From positions 1 to 64,000 of the forward strand of contig NZ_JARXVG010000015.1 of NCBI RefSeq assembly GCF_029892485.1: 64,000 nucleotides of DNA. Reading direction: 5' to 3'. Below are positions 26,094-34,828 of this stretch, in pieces. The DNA is from Variovorax boronicumulans. GTDB taxonomy: Bacteria; Pseudomonadota; Gammaproteobacteria; Burkholderiales; Burkholderiaceae_C. The position numbers and the translations under genes are program-made. The notes under the pieces were generated by a model. The model had not been told where the DNA came from. It worked only from the letters and a program-made list of their open reading frames with translations, and searched no databases. Positions within the stretch are counted from its first letter, which is position 1, and each line of letters starts with the position of its first letter.

Positions 26094-27509
26094 TTACAGC
26101 GAGTAGTACATGTCGAACTCGACCGGATGGGTCGCCATGCGGAAGCGCGTGACTTCCTGCATCTTCAGCTCGATGTACGCGTCGATGTACGAATCGGTGA
26201 ACACGCCGCCCTTGGTGAGGAACGCACGGTCCTTGTCGAGATATTCCAGGGCCTGGTCGAGGCTGTGGCACACGGTCGGGATCAGCGCGTCTTCTTCCGG
26301 CGGCAGGTGGTACAGGTCCTTGCTGGCGGCTTCGCCCGGGTGGATCTTGTTTTCCACGCCGTCGAGACCGGCCATCAGCAGCGCAGCGAAACCGAGGTAC
26401 GGGTTCATCAGCGGATCGGGGAAGCGCGCTTCGACGCGGCGGCCCTTCGGGTTGGCAACGAACGGGATGCGGATCGAGGCCGAGCGGTTCTTGGCCGAGT
26501 AGGCCAGCTTCACCGGGGCTTCGAAGCCGGGCACCAGGCGCTTGTAGCTGTTGGTGCCGGGGTTCGTGATGGCGTTCAGGGCACGGGCGTGCTTGATGAT
26601 GCCGCCGATGTAGTGCAGCGCGAAGTCCGACAGGCCTGCATAGCCGTCGCCGGCGAACAGGTTCTTGCCGTCCTTCCAGACCGACTGGTGAACGTGCATG
26701 CCGGAGCCGTTGTCGCCGACGATGGGCTTGGGCATGAAGGTGGCGGTCTTGCCGTAGGCGTGGGCCACGTTGTGGATCACGTACTTCTGCAGCTGGACCC
26801 AGTCGGCGCGCTGGACCAGCGTGCTGAACTTGGTGCCCAGTTCCATCTGGCCGGCGTTGGCCACTTCATGGTGATGCACTTCGACCGGGATGCCCAGCGA
26901 TTCGAGCACCAGGCACATTTCCGAGCGCATGTCCTGGAAGCTGTCGACCGGGGGAACCGGGAAGTAGCCGCCCTTGACCGCCGGACGGTGGCCGGTGTTG
27001 CCGTGCTCGTATTCCTTGTCGGTGTTCCAAGAGGCTTCTTCGGAATCGATCTTCACGAAGCAGCCCGACATGTCGTTCTTCCAGCGAACGCCATCGAACA
27101 CGAAGAATTCAGGTTCCGGACCGAAGAAGGCGGTGTCGCCCAGGCCCGAAGCCTTCATGTACGCCTCGGCGCGCTTGGCGAGCGAACGCGGATCGCGCTC
27201 GTAGGCCTTGCCGTCTGCCGGGTCGATCACGTCGCAGGTCAGGATCAGCGTCGTTTCTTCGAAGAAGGGGTCGATGTTGGCGGTGTTGGGGTCGGGCATG
27301 AGCTGCATGTCCGAAGCTTCGATCCCCTTCCAGCCAGCGATGGAGGAACCGTCGAACGCGTGGCCCGAGGTGAATTTGTCTTCATCGAAAGCCGAGACCG
27401 GCACGGTGACGTGCTGCTCTTTGCCACGGGTGTCGGTGAAGCGGAAGTCGATGAACTTGACCTCGTTTTCCTTGACGAGCTTGAGTACATCGGCGACGGT
27501 CTTTGCCAT
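26094..27509 (-). CDS. glnA: Glutamine synthetase type I
   Basis: A 471-residue GSI subunit that makes glutamine from glutamate and ammonia with ATP, as a dodecamer. The ATG at 27509 has a strong AGGAG site, so the longer frame to 27611 is ignored. Visible family motifs are DGSSIAGWK, FFGPEPEFF, VEVHHHEVANAGQMEL, NGSGMHVHQS, NRSASIRIP and RVEARFPDP. The adenylylation Tyr is present in KDLYHLPPEE, so activity is likely set by GlnE. It has its own sigma-54 promoter and NtrC site upstream and a terminator downstream. The gene order glnA, ntrB, ntrC is the classic nitrogen cluster. Confidence 0.97.
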   Translation of the reverse strand: MAKTVADVLKLVKENEVKFIDFRFTDTRGKEQHVTVPVSAFDEDKFTSGHAFDGSSIAGWKGIEASDMQLMPDPNTANIDPFFEETTLILTCDVIDPADGKAYERDPRSLAKRAEAYMKASGLGDTAFFGPEPEFFVFDGVRWKNDMSGCFVKIDSEEASWNTDKEYEHGNTGHRPAVKGGYFPVPPVDSFQDMRSEMCLVLESLGIPVEVHHHEVANAGQMELGTKFSTLVQRADWVQLQKYVIHNVAHAYGKTATFMPKPIVGDNGSGMHVHQSVWKDGKNLFAGDGYAGLSDFALHYIGGIIKHARALNAITNPGTNSYKRLVPGFEAPVKLAYSAKNRSASIRIPFVANPKGRRVEARFPDPLMNPYLGFAALLMAGLDGVENKIHPGEAASKDLYHLPPEEDALIPTVCHSLDQALEYLDKDRAFLTKGGVFTDSYIDAYIELKMQEVTRFRMATHPVEFDMYYSL

Positions 27510-27556
27510 CAGTTTCTCCTGAGTTGGATGGTGGTTTGGAATACGGGAACGAAGGA

Positions 27557-27572
27557 TGCAGTTTCTGTGCCA
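27557..27572 (-). promoter_or_regulatory. Sigma-54 promoter of glnA
   Basis: On the minus strand the sequence reads TGGCACAGAAACTGCA, matching the -24/-12 consensus TGGCACG-N4-TTGCA with the invariant GG and GC 10 bases apart. It lies about 48 bases upstream of the glnA start codon. Confidence 0.85.
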
Positions 27573-27631
27573 TTGTCGCCTCACCGAATGAGGCTTTCTT
27601 GGCGGATGCACCGCTTAAATACAACTGGAAC

Positions 27632-27648
27632 TTCACCAATTTGGTGCA
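27632..27648 (-). promoter_or_regulatory. NtrC binding site upstream of glnA
   Basis: On the minus strand the sequence reads TGCACCAAATTGGTGAA, a 16-of-17 match to the NtrC palindrome TGCACCA-N3-TGGTGCA. It lies about 60 bases upstream of the -24 element, the usual enhancer range. It is just inside the gap after the CinA-type gene stop at 27656. Confidence 0.85.
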
Positions 27649-27655
27649 ATGACTC

Positions 27656-28456
27656 TCAACGCACCAATTCTGGGCCCAGCTTGGCATCGAAAGTGTGCAA
27701 CCCTTCGATCAGCTGGGTATAAGCCGCATCGAGCCGGCCAGGGTCGCCTTTGACGCCCAACTCGATGTGGCGGCCGTACTGGGGGTGATCCACGCTGGGC
27801 AGGCTGAACACCTTGATGCCCGCGTGGGCCTCCTCGATGGCCTGCATCAGCGGCGTGAGGGTGGCTTCCATCGCACCGAAAACGATCACCGACTTCTCGG
27901 CGATGGTGTTGCGGGCGAAGAGATCGGCGTAGCGGCTGTCGAGCACCGATTCGATCATCGGCCAGGCCATGACCGGGAAGCCCGGCACGAAATGCACATG
28001 CTCGACGCTGAAGCCGGGAATCTTGTTGTACGGGTTGCGGATGATCGACGCGCCCTGCGGGAACACGCCCATGTTCAGGCGGTGGATGTTGTCGGGCCGG
28101 TCGGGCTCGTAGACCACGCCCTGCTCCTTCGCGGTGTCCTGCATGCGCTCGCGGATCAACACTTCGGCTTCGGGATGCAGCGCGAGCGGCACGCGCAGCG
28201 CCTTGGCGGCGCATTGGCGGGTGTGGTCGTCGGGCGTGGCGCCGATGCCGCCGGTCGAGAACACGATGTCGCCCGAGGCGAAGGCGCGCATGAGCGCCGC
28301 AGTGATGCGCGTGGGCTCGTCGCCCACGTATTCCGCCCAACCCAGTTGCAGGCCGCGCGCGGCGAGCAGCTCGATGACCTTGGGCATGTGCTTGTCGGCG
28401 CGCTTGCCGGAGAGGATCTCGTCGCCGACGACGATGAGACCGAATGCGCGTGTCAT
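27656..28456 (-). CDS. CinA-type molybdopterin-binding domain protein
   Basis: A 266-residue protein with the N-terminal MoCF-biosynthesis/CinA fold (FGLIVVGDEILSGKRADKH, FSTGGIGATPDDHT, ...VFPQGASIIRNPYNKIPGF, FVPGFPVMAWPM). It lacks the C-terminal nicotinamide deamidase domain of full CinA, so it is the short form. Likely nucleotide-pyrophosphatase-type activity on a dinucleotide, by family. The start overlaps the EI24 gene stop by four bases (ATGA), so they are coupled. Confidence 0.88.
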   Translation of the reverse strand: MTRAFGLIVVGDEILSGKRADKHMPKVIELLAARGLQLGWAEYVGDEPTRITAALMRAFASGDIVFSTGGIGATPDDHTRQCAAKALRVPLALHPEAEVLIRERMQDTAKEQGVVYEPDRPDNIHRLNMGVFPQGASIIRNPYNKIPGFSVEHVHFVPGFPVMAWPMIESVLDSRYADLFARNTIAEKSVIVFGAMEATLTPLMQAIEEAHAGIKVFSLPSVDHPQYGRHIELGVKGDPGRLDAAYTQLIEGLHTFDAKLGPELVR

Positions 28457-29340
28457 GGTGAACCCCATTGAGAAAGAGCGGCCTGGTTCGCTTCGGCCGC
28501 CTCGATGGCGGGCGTGCCGCCTTCGGCCGAAGCCAGCGCCGCGGCGCGCTGCATGCGCAGCTGGGCCAGGGCATCGAGGCAATAGTGTGCGAACCAGAGC
28601 GCCGAGAAGGCGAAGACCAGCGTGTAGATCCAGATGGCGATCGGCACCAGCACGAAGAAGGCGGCGGCGAACAGCAGGCCCGAGGCCCAGACGATGCTCG
28701 GCGCGGCGCCGAGATAACCGCACAGCACGCCGATGCACAGGAGCGGCAGCCGGTGCGTGCGCAGCAGCGTGGCGCGCTCCTCGGGGCTCGCATGCTCGGC
28801 CAGCGCGTCGAAGCTCATGACCCGGTAGGTGAGCCAGCCCCAGATGAGCGGCGGAAGAATCAGCACCAGCGGCGGAATGAGCCAGAGCGGCATCGAAACC
28901 ACCAGCGCCAGCAGCGCGAGGAGGGTCACGCCCAGCGAACGGGCCACGCTGCCGATGAAGGAGGCGCCCTTCTTCTGCTCCAGCGAGGGAAAGCGGCGTT
29001 CGCCCACCAGCTTGGTCAGCGCCGGGGACATCAGACCTGCGACGATGAGCAGCGACACCACGACGATCAGCGGCGTGGCCGCGAAAACCACCACCAGTGA
29101 GGCCAGCACGAAGGTCACGTCCCCCGAGAAAAGCCGCCCGATCCAGGCCCAGAAGCTCGCGAGCAACGGCCAGGCGTCGAGTGCGCCGCGCGTCCAGGTC
29201 ACCGCGGAATCCCAGTAGAAATAACCAAGCCCCGCGGCCAGCAGCACCATCAGGCCCAGCGGCAGCAGCGAGAGCACGATCACGCGCGGCAGCATGCAGT
29301 AGGCGACCGCGCGCCAGAAGGAGTCGAGGAGCAGGCGCAT
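28453..29340 (-). CDS. EI24-domain (CysZ-like) membrane protein
   Basis: A 295-residue integral membrane protein with several hydrophobic segments (about 15-40, 75-110, 135-165, 200-250). Sequence such as LLLDSFWRAVAYCMLPRVI at the N-terminus and IPPLVLILPPLIWGWLTYRVMSFDALAEHAS fit the EI24/CysZ family, some members of which import sulfate. The C-terminal 40 residues are Ala/Glu-rich and cytoplasmic. Transported substrate unknown here. Confidence 0.8.
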   Translation of the reverse strand: MRLLLDSFWRAVAYCMLPRVIVLSLLPLGLMVLLAAGLGYFYWDSAVTWTRGALDAWPLLASFWAWIGRLFSGDVTFVLASLVVVFAATPLIVVVSLLIVAGLMSPALTKLVGERRFPSLEQKKGASFIGSVARSLGVTLLALLALVVSMPLWLIPPLVLILPPLIWGWLTYRVMSFDALAEHASPEERATLLRTHRLPLLCIGVLCGYLGAAPSIVWASGLLFAAAFFVLVPIAIWIYTLVFAFSALWFAHYCLDALAQLRMQRAAALASAEGGTPAIEAAEANQAALSQWGSP

Positions 29341-29381
29341 GAGGCAGTGAGGATAACGCCTCGGATCGGCCCCGCGGCGAT

Positions 29382-30356
29382 TCAGCCGCGGCCGACCATG
29401 CGCTTGAGGCCCAGCCACTGCTGCGCCCAGAAACCCCGGCCGTAGTCGCGCGTGCGGCCGTGCGCGTCGGGCTCGACCTGGTCGCGGATGCCGGTCGGGT
29501 CGTAGCGGTCCTCGAAGTTCGCGGTGCGGAACAGCATGTCCCACCAGGGCAGCAGCACCCCGAAGTTGTGGCCACCCAGCGTGCTCTTGCCATGCGACTC
29601 GTGGCCAAGGCCGATGCTGTGGTGCAGCCGGTGGAAGCGCGGGCTGATCCAGAGCCGCTCGCCGATGGCGCCGAAGCTGAGCTTCAGGTTCGCGTGCTGC
29701 AGGCTTTCGCTCAGCTGCGTGAAGGCGACGAAGGCGATGAACTGCCCCGGCGCCACGCCGATCAGCTGCGCCACGATGACGATGAGCGTGTCGTGGACGA
29801 TGTCGTCGAGCAGGTGGTTGCGGTCGTCGCTCCACATCGTCATCTGGCGCTGCGAGTGGTGCAGGGAATGCAGGCCCCACCACCAGTTGAACTGGTGCTG
29901 GCCGCGGTGGATCCAGTAGCCGACGAAGTCGAGCACCACGAGGTAGATGGCAAAGGCCACCACCGGCACGTCGGTCACGCCGGGCCAGACTTCGTCGAGG
30001 TGGAAGGTGCCCCACCCCGCCGTGCGCAGGCTCCCGAGCGCATCGTCGAAGAAGGGCTGCAGCGTGAAGAAGAGCGCGAGGCGGAACAGCCCGAGCCGGT
30101 GGATCAGCGTGTAGAGCACGTCGATGCGGATCGCGTGGCGGTCGACCACCGGCTCCACCGAGCGCCAGCGCTGCAGCGGCCCGATCACCGCGAGCAGCAC
30201 GACGATCTGGATGAAGCCGACCAGCAGCCAGCCGGTCGCGTCGAAGGCGTCTTCCGTCCAGCCGCCCAAGCCGACGGCGTACACCAGCGGCTGTACCGCC
30301 GTCTCGAAGAACCAGCCCTGCAGGGCGGAGAAAAGGTCCGTCAACCAGTCGATCAC
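29382..30356 (-). CDS. Sterol desaturase/fatty acid hydroxylase family protein
   Basis: A 324-residue membrane di-iron enzyme. Hydrophobic segments lie at about 42-62, 88-105, 130-150 and 190-215. The histidine clusters for the di-iron centre are H150-x3-H154 (HRGQH), H163-x2-HH167 (HSLHH), H221, and H242-x2-HH246 (HRLHH). The family adds hydroxyl or desaturates lipid chains. The lipid substrate is not predictable. It lies eleven bases downstream of the NodB-type deacetylase gene in the same direction. Confidence 0.9.
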   Translation of the reverse strand: MIDWLTDLFSALQGWFFETAVQPLVYAVGLGGWTEDAFDATGWLLVGFIQIVVLLAVIGPLQRWRSVEPVVDRHAIRIDVLYTLIHRLGLFRLALFFTLQPFFDDALGSLRTAGWGTFHLDEVWPGVTDVPVVAFAIYLVVLDFVGYWIHRGQHQFNWWWGLHSLHHSQRQMTMWSDDRNHLLDDIVHDTLIVIVAQLIGVAPGQFIAFVAFTQLSESLQHANLKLSFGAIGERLWISPRFHRLHHSIGLGHESHGKSTLGGHNFGVLLPWWDMLFRTANFEDRYDPTGIRDQVEPDAHGRTRDYGRGFWAQQWLGLKRMVGRG

Positions 30357-30366
30357 GGTAGCCGCC

Positions 30367-31164
30367 TCAGGAGTGAGATGCGATCCAGGCGCGGTAGTCG
30401 GGATGCTGGCGCAGGGTCTGGAAGCAGAAGCCCTTGGCCTTCAGGCCGACGATCAGCGGCTCGAGGTTGGCCGGCGCCCACGGGTCCTTGCGCGACCAGA
30501 TGCCCAGGTGCGCAAGCAGGATGTCGCCGGGGCGGATGGTGTCCAGCGCCTGCGTCAAAAGCTTCTCGTTGCTGAACTTCTCGCTCGGCAGTTCGTCGCC
30601 GAGGAAGCCGGCGGGCGCCCACCCCACGTGCTCGAAGCCGCAGGCCTTGGCGGCCGCGAGGAGCTTGGGCGAGGTCTTTCCGCCCGGCGCGCGGTACAGC
30701 GGCAGCGGCTTCTTGCCGGTGATGAGCGCCAGCCGATCGGAGGCCTTGCTGATGTTGGCGCAGTACTCGGCGGCGGTCCAGGTGAACTCGCGGCCGGCGA
30801 ACGCGCCCGCCGAGGGCTTCACGCGGAAGGTCGGCGTGGTGCCCTTCAGATCGGCGCGCCAGTAGGTGTGGTCGTAGGTGTGCGAGGCGAACTCGTTGCC
30901 CTCGGCCGCCCTCGCCTTCCACCAGGGTGCCCAATGGTTGTCGAGGCTGTCGCCGTCTGTGGTGGTGCGCTCGGCGGCGGCAAAGAAAGTGACGCGCACG
31001 TCCTGCCGCTTGAGCACCTCGGCCACCAGCGGGGCGATGCCCATGTGGCCGGTGTCGAAGGTCAGGTAGACCGGCTTTTCGCACGTGCCGCCCTGCGCCC
31101 AGGCGGCAGGGACGATGGCGACGGCCAGCGCCAGCGCGACGGCCCGGCTAGATGCGCTTGGCAT
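30367..31164 (-). CDS. NodB-type polysaccharide deacetylase, exported
   Basis: A 265-residue protein with a signal peptide (residues 1-24, ...PAAWAQG) and a carbohydrate esterase 4 fold. Motif 1 reads TFDTGH (D37, with Thr 38 in place of the usual second Asp), motif 2 HTYDH (H95, H99) and motif 3 YRAPGG. The missing second Asp normally binds the metal, so activity may be altered. The ATG at 31164 lies inside the upstream beta-propeller gene, a 17-base overlap. The likely target is a cell envelope or exopolysaccharide amide group. Confidence 0.82.
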   Translation of the reverse strand: MPSASSRAVALALAVAIVPAAWAQGGTCEKPVYLTFDTGHMGIAPLVAEVLKRQDVRVTFFAAAERTTTDGDSLDNHWAPWWKARAAEGNEFASHTYDHTYWRADLKGTTPTFRVKPSAGAFAGREFTWTAAEYCANISKASDRLALITGKKPLPLYRAPGGKTSPKLLAAAKACGFEHVGWAPAGFLGDELPSEKFSNEKLLTQALDTIRPGDILLAHLGIWSRKDPWAPANLEPLIVGLKAKGFCFQTLRQHPDYRAWIASHS

Positions 31165-32155
31165 GGTCGAGGGTCCAGACGCCGTGGGGCGAGCGGCCGA
31201 CATTCACCTGGCGCACCACCTTCTGCGTCGCCAGGTCGATCACGCTGAGCTTCTTGGCCCAGCGCGAGGTGACGTACAGCGTCTTGCCATCGGCCGACAC
31301 GTCCATGCAATCGGGGCCGCCGGGCACCGCGTAGGTCGCGACGACCTTCAGCGTCGCGATGTCGATGCGGCTGATGGTGTTGGCCACGCGGTTGCTCACG
31401 AACACGCTCTTGCCGTCGCTCGCGGAGCGGAAAGCGTGGGCGCCTTTGCCGGTGGGGATCTTGCCGACCAGCTTGGGCTCGGTGCCCGCCACGTCGAACA
31501 CCTGCACGCCGTCGCTGCCGGTCAGGCCCACGAGCAGGGTCTTGTCGTTGTGGATGCCGAAGATGTCGGCCGGCATGGCGCCTGTGGCCACGCGCCAGCG
31601 GATGGCCTGCGTGGGCAGGTCGACGGCGATCATCTCGTCGCTGTCCTGCATGGTCACGTAGGCGATGGTGCTGGTGTTGTCGATCCAGATGTGGCTGGGC
31701 GTCTTGCCCGTCGCGATGCGCTTGGCGAGCTTGAGGTCCTTGCCGTCCCAGCGGTACACATCCACGTGGTTCAGCCGGTTGCCCGCGGTGACGAACCACT
31801 TCATGTCGCGCGAGAACTGCAGCTGGTAAGGATCGATGATGCCGTAGACCACCCGCTGCACTTCCGCCGTCTTCGGGTTCAGGAAAGTGAGTGAATCGCC
31901 CGCCGAGTTGGCCACGATGACCGACTTTTCGTCCGGCGTCATGTAGATGTGGTGCGGTTCCTTGCCGGTGGGAATGCGCAGCTTCTCGGTCCAGTCGACC
32001 GGGTTGATCACGCTGACGTTGGCGTCCAGCGAGTTGAGCACGAAGATGGGGGGAGGTTCGGCCGGCGCGGCGATGGCGGGGTGGGCCACCAGGGCGGTCA
32101 GGCAAGAGAACAGGAAGGCCGCAACGCGGCCGTTCGGGCAGGCAGGGAGTCGCAA
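31148..32155 (-). CDS. YVTN-family beta-propeller protein, exported
   Basis: A 335-residue periplasmic or surface protein with a signal peptide (1-29, ...HPAIAAPA) and about seven beta-propeller blades. Blades carry the typical VANSAGDSLTFLNPKT, VSNRVANTISRIDIATLK and VTSRWAKKLSVIDLATQK strands. The family binds or scaffolds; no enzymatic residues stand out. It overlaps the deacetylase gene, so the two may form one unit with the downstream hydroxylase. Confidence 0.87.
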   Translation of the reverse strand: MRLPACPNGRVAAFLFSCLTALVAHPAIAAPAEPPPIFVLNSLDANVSVINPVDWTEKLRIPTGKEPHHIYMTPDEKSVIVANSAGDSLTFLNPKTAEVQRVVYGIIDPYQLQFSRDMKWFVTAGNRLNHVDVYRWDGKDLKLAKRIATGKTPSHIWIDNTSTIAYVTMQDSDEMIAVDLPTQAIRWRVATGAMPADIFGIHNDKTLLVGLTGSDGVQVFDVAGTEPKLVGKIPTGKGAHAFRSASDGKSVFVSNRVANTISRIDIATLKVVATYAVPGGPDCMDVSADGKTLYVTSRWAKKLSVIDLATQKVVRQVNVGRSPHGVWTLDHAKRI

Positions 32156-32191
32156 GGGGAAGGTTCCGGGAAAGAGCTGAGGATCTTAACG

Positions 32192-32210
32192 GCCAGCCCT
32201 GAAGGCTGGC
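32192..32210 (-). terminator. Hairpin downstream of the pseudouridine synthase gene
   Basis: GCCAGCC, loop CTGAA, GGCTGGC: a perfect 7-base stem about 30 bases past the rsuA-type stop. No clear T run follows on the minus strand, so terminator strength is uncertain. Confidence 0.45.
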
Positions 32211-32237
32211 TGACCGTCTCGGTGCTCTTTCTCTTCC

Positions 32238-32987
32238 CTACTTCGGTGGTTTGGCCGGCTTGGTCGGCGCACGCAGCGCCGCGACCTCTTCGGCCGTCAG
32301 CCAGCGCCACTGTCCCGGCGCCAGCTCCTCGGGCAGCGCCAGGTCGCCGATGCGCGAACGATGCAGCCCCTCGACCCGGTTGCCCACCGCGGCCAGCATG
32401 CGCTTGACCTGGTGGTATTTGCCTTCGGTGAGCGTGAGCCGCAGGTGCAGCGGGCTGTCGGATTCGCAGGCGGCCGCGCGCACCGGCTTCGGATCGTCGT
32501 CGAGCACCACGCCGGCCAGCAGTTTCGCGATCTGCGCCTCGTCCACCGGGTGCTTGGCCGTCACCTCGTAGACCTTGGGCACGTGGTGCTTGGGCGAGCC
32601 CATCTTGTGGATGAACTGGCCGTCGTCGGTCATGAGCAACAGGCCGGTGGTGTCCTGGTCGAGCCGGCCGATGGCCTGCACGCCCTGCACCGCGCCCTTG
32701 TTGGGCCGAAGGCGCAGCGGCGACGGCAGCAGCGTGTAGATGCTCGGGTAGGTCGAGGGCTTCTGCGAGCACTCGGTGCCCGCCGGCTTGTGCAGCATCA
32801 GGTAGGCCTTCTCGTGGTAGGCCCACGGCGCGCCCTGCACGGTGTAGAGCAGGCCTTCGGGGTCGAGGTCTTCGAAGGGGTCCGTCACGGCTTTGCCGCC
32901 GATGGTGACGTGGCCTTGCTGGACCAGCCCCGCGCACACGCGTCGCGTGCCGAAGCCTTGGGTATAGAGGATGTCTTGCAGATGCAT
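32238..32987 (-). CDS. RsuA-family rRNA pseudouridine synthase
   Basis: A 249-residue enzyme that isomerises uridine in rRNA; the RsuA type modifies position 516 of 16S rRNA. The N-terminal 45 residues are an S4-like RNA-binding segment. The catalytic Asp is D110 in AIGRLDQDTTGLLLMTDDG. Other family signatures are HKMGSPKHHVPKVYEV and EGKYHQVKRMLAAVGNRVEGLHR. Length fits. It could also be an RluB- or RluE-type paralogue, so the symbol is left open. Confidence 0.88.
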   Translation of the reverse strand: MHLQDILYTQGFGTRRVCAGLVQQGHVTIGGKAVTDPFEDLDPEGLLYTVQGAPWAYHEKAYLMLHKPAGTECSQKPSTYPSIYTLLPSPLRLRPNKGAVQGVQAIGRLDQDTTGLLLMTDDGQFIHKMGSPKHHVPKVYEVTAKHPVDEAQIAKLLAGVVLDDDPKPVRAAACESDSPLHLRLTLTEGKYHQVKRMLAAVGNRVEGLHRSRIGDLALPEELAPGQWRWLTAEEVAALRAPTKPAKPPK

Positions 32988-32995
32988 GGGAAATG

Positions 32996-33029
32996 AAAAA
33001 GGCGGCCGTGCCAGCGTGGCACGACCGCC
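32996..33029 (-). terminator. Strong terminator of the ggt gene
   Basis: A near-perfect 13-base stem (33001-33013 with 33017-33029, loop GCG) is followed on the minus strand by a T run (complement of AAAAA, 32996-33000). It lies 15 bases past the ggt stop and just upstream of the pseudouridine synthase start. Confidence 0.9.
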
Positions 33030-33043
33030 CTGAGTTTGCAGGA

Positions 33044-34777
33044 TCAGTATCCGGCTGCCAGGCCGGTGTTGCGGCGGGGGTCGTTCGCGCCGTAGAAACG
33101 GTTCGCACCGACCGGCTTGCCGCCCAGCGAAGGCGCGCCCACGATGATCGCCGCGAGGTGGTTGGCCGGCTGCGGCACACCGAGGTTGTGGCCCATGTCG
33201 GTCAGGATCTTGCGGGTGTCCGGGCTGATCGCAAAGGTCTCGACGTTGGTGACGTCAGGCAGCCATTGCTGGTGGAAGCGCGGCGCATCGACGGCCTCCT
33301 GCACGTTCATGCCGTAGTCGACCACGTTCAGGATCGTGTGCAGCACCGCCGTGATGATGCGGCTGCCGCCGGGCGTGCCGACCACGAACACCGGCTTGCC
33401 GTCCTTGGAGACGATGGTTGGGCTCATCGAGCTCAGCGGGCGCTTGCCCGGGGCGATGGCGTTGGCCTCGCCCTGCACCAGGCCGTACATGTTGGGCACG
33501 CCGATCTTGGAGGTGAAGTCGTCCATCTCGTTGTTCAGCAGCACGCCGGTCTTGTCGGCCGTGACCTTGGCGCCGAACCAGTCGTTCAGCGTGTAGGTGA
33601 CCGAGACCGCATTGCCCCACTGGTCGGTGATCGAGTAGTGGGTGGTGTTGCTGCCTTCGTGCGGCGCGACGCCGGGCTTGATGTCCTTGGAGACGCCAGC
33701 CTTCTTCGGGTCGATGGCCGCGCGGATCTTCTCGGCGTAGCCCTTGTCGAGCAGGCGGTCGAGCGGGTTCTTCACGAAGTCGGGGTCGCCCAGGTAGCTG
33801 TTGCGGTCCACGTAGGCGTGGCGCATGGCTTCGATCTGGTAGTGCACCGATTGCGCCGAGCGGAAACCCAGGTCCTTGAGCGGATAGCCCTCCAGGATGT
33901 TGAGCATCTCGCAGATGATCACGCCGCCCGAGCTCGGCGGCGGCGCCGACACCACGCGGTAGCCGCGGTAGTCGCACTCGACCGGCGCGAGTTCGCGCGT
34001 CTTGTACTGGTCGAGGTCGGCCTGCGTGATGATGCCCTTGCCGGCCTGGCTCGATGCCACGATCGCCTTGCCGACCCAGCCCTTGTAGAAGCCGTCGGGG
34101 CCTTTCGCGCTGACTTCCTTCAGCGTCTTGGCCAGGTCTTTCTGCACCAGCTTCTGGCCGACCTGGAAGGGCTGGCCCTTGTTCAGGAAGATGGCGCCGG
34201 AGACGGGGTCCTTCTGGAAGTCGGCGGTGGAGGTCCACAGCATGTCGATGTCGCCCTGCTCCAGCGCGAAGCCCTTGTCGGCCAGCTGGATCGAGGGGGC
34301 GATCAGGTCGGCGCGCTTCATCGTGCCGTACTTCTCGCGCGCGTATTCCATGCCCGACACCGAGCCCGGCACGCCGACGGCGAGGTGGCCGTTGGTGCTC
34401 AGGCCCTTGATGACGTTGCCGTCCTTGTCCAGGTACATGTTGGCCGTGGCGGCCAGCGGCGCTTTCTCGCGGAAGTCGAGGAAGGTCTTGCGGCCGTCGG
34501 CCAGCTGCACGGTCATGAAGCCGCCGCCGCCGAGGTTGCCCGCCGCCGGGTACACCACCGCCAGTGCGTAGCCCACGGCCACCGCCGCATCGACCGCATT
34601 GCCGCCGCGCTTGAGCACGTCGACGCCGACCTTGGTGGCCAGGTGCTGCGCGCTCACGACCATGCCGTGCTCGGCCGCAACGGGCGCCTGCGAGGCGGCC
34701 TGCGACGCGCCCGCGGTGAGCGCGAGCGCCGCCGCGACGGCGGCGCGCAGTGTCGGGGTCCAGTGGAATTGCTGCAT
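33044..34777 (-). CDS. ggt: Gamma-glutamyltransferase
   Basis: A 577-residue periplasmic enzyme that cleaves or transfers the gamma-glutamyl group of glutathione and related peptides. A signal peptide (1-27) is present. It is a pro-enzyme that self-cleaves before the nucleophile T378 in EGSNTTHYSITD. Other conserved parts are AGNLGGGGFM, GVPGSVSGM, PPSSGGVIICEMLN, RNSYLGDPDF and the substrate-binding GKRPLSSMSPTIV. Length fits the family. It ends at the strong terminator at 32996-33029. Confidence 0.96.
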   Translation of the reverse strand: MQQFHWTPTLRAAVAAALALTAGASQAASQAPVAAEHGMVVSAQHLATKVGVDVLKRGGNAVDAAVAVGYALAVVYPAAGNLGGGGFMTVQLADGRKTFLDFREKAPLAATANMYLDKDGNVIKGLSTNGHLAVGVPGSVSGMEYAREKYGTMKRADLIAPSIQLADKGFALEQGDIDMLWTSTADFQKDPVSGAIFLNKGQPFQVGQKLVQKDLAKTLKEVSAKGPDGFYKGWVGKAIVASSQAGKGIITQADLDQYKTRELAPVECDYRGYRVVSAPPPSSGGVIICEMLNILEGYPLKDLGFRSAQSVHYQIEAMRHAYVDRNSYLGDPDFVKNPLDRLLDKGYAEKIRAAIDPKKAGVSKDIKPGVAPHEGSNTTHYSITDQWGNAVSVTYTLNDWFGAKVTADKTGVLLNNEMDDFTSKIGVPNMYGLVQGEANAIAPGKRPLSSMSPTIVSKDGKPVFVVGTPGGSRIITAVLHTILNVVDYGMNVQEAVDAPRFHQQWLPDVTNVETFAISPDTRKILTDMGHNLGVPQPANHLAAIIVGAPSLGGKPVGANRFYGANDPRRNTGLAAGY

Positions 34778-34828
34778 GGAAAGTCTCCTCTTTGAGTTGG
34801 ATGAAGAAGATGGATCTGATCGATCGGG

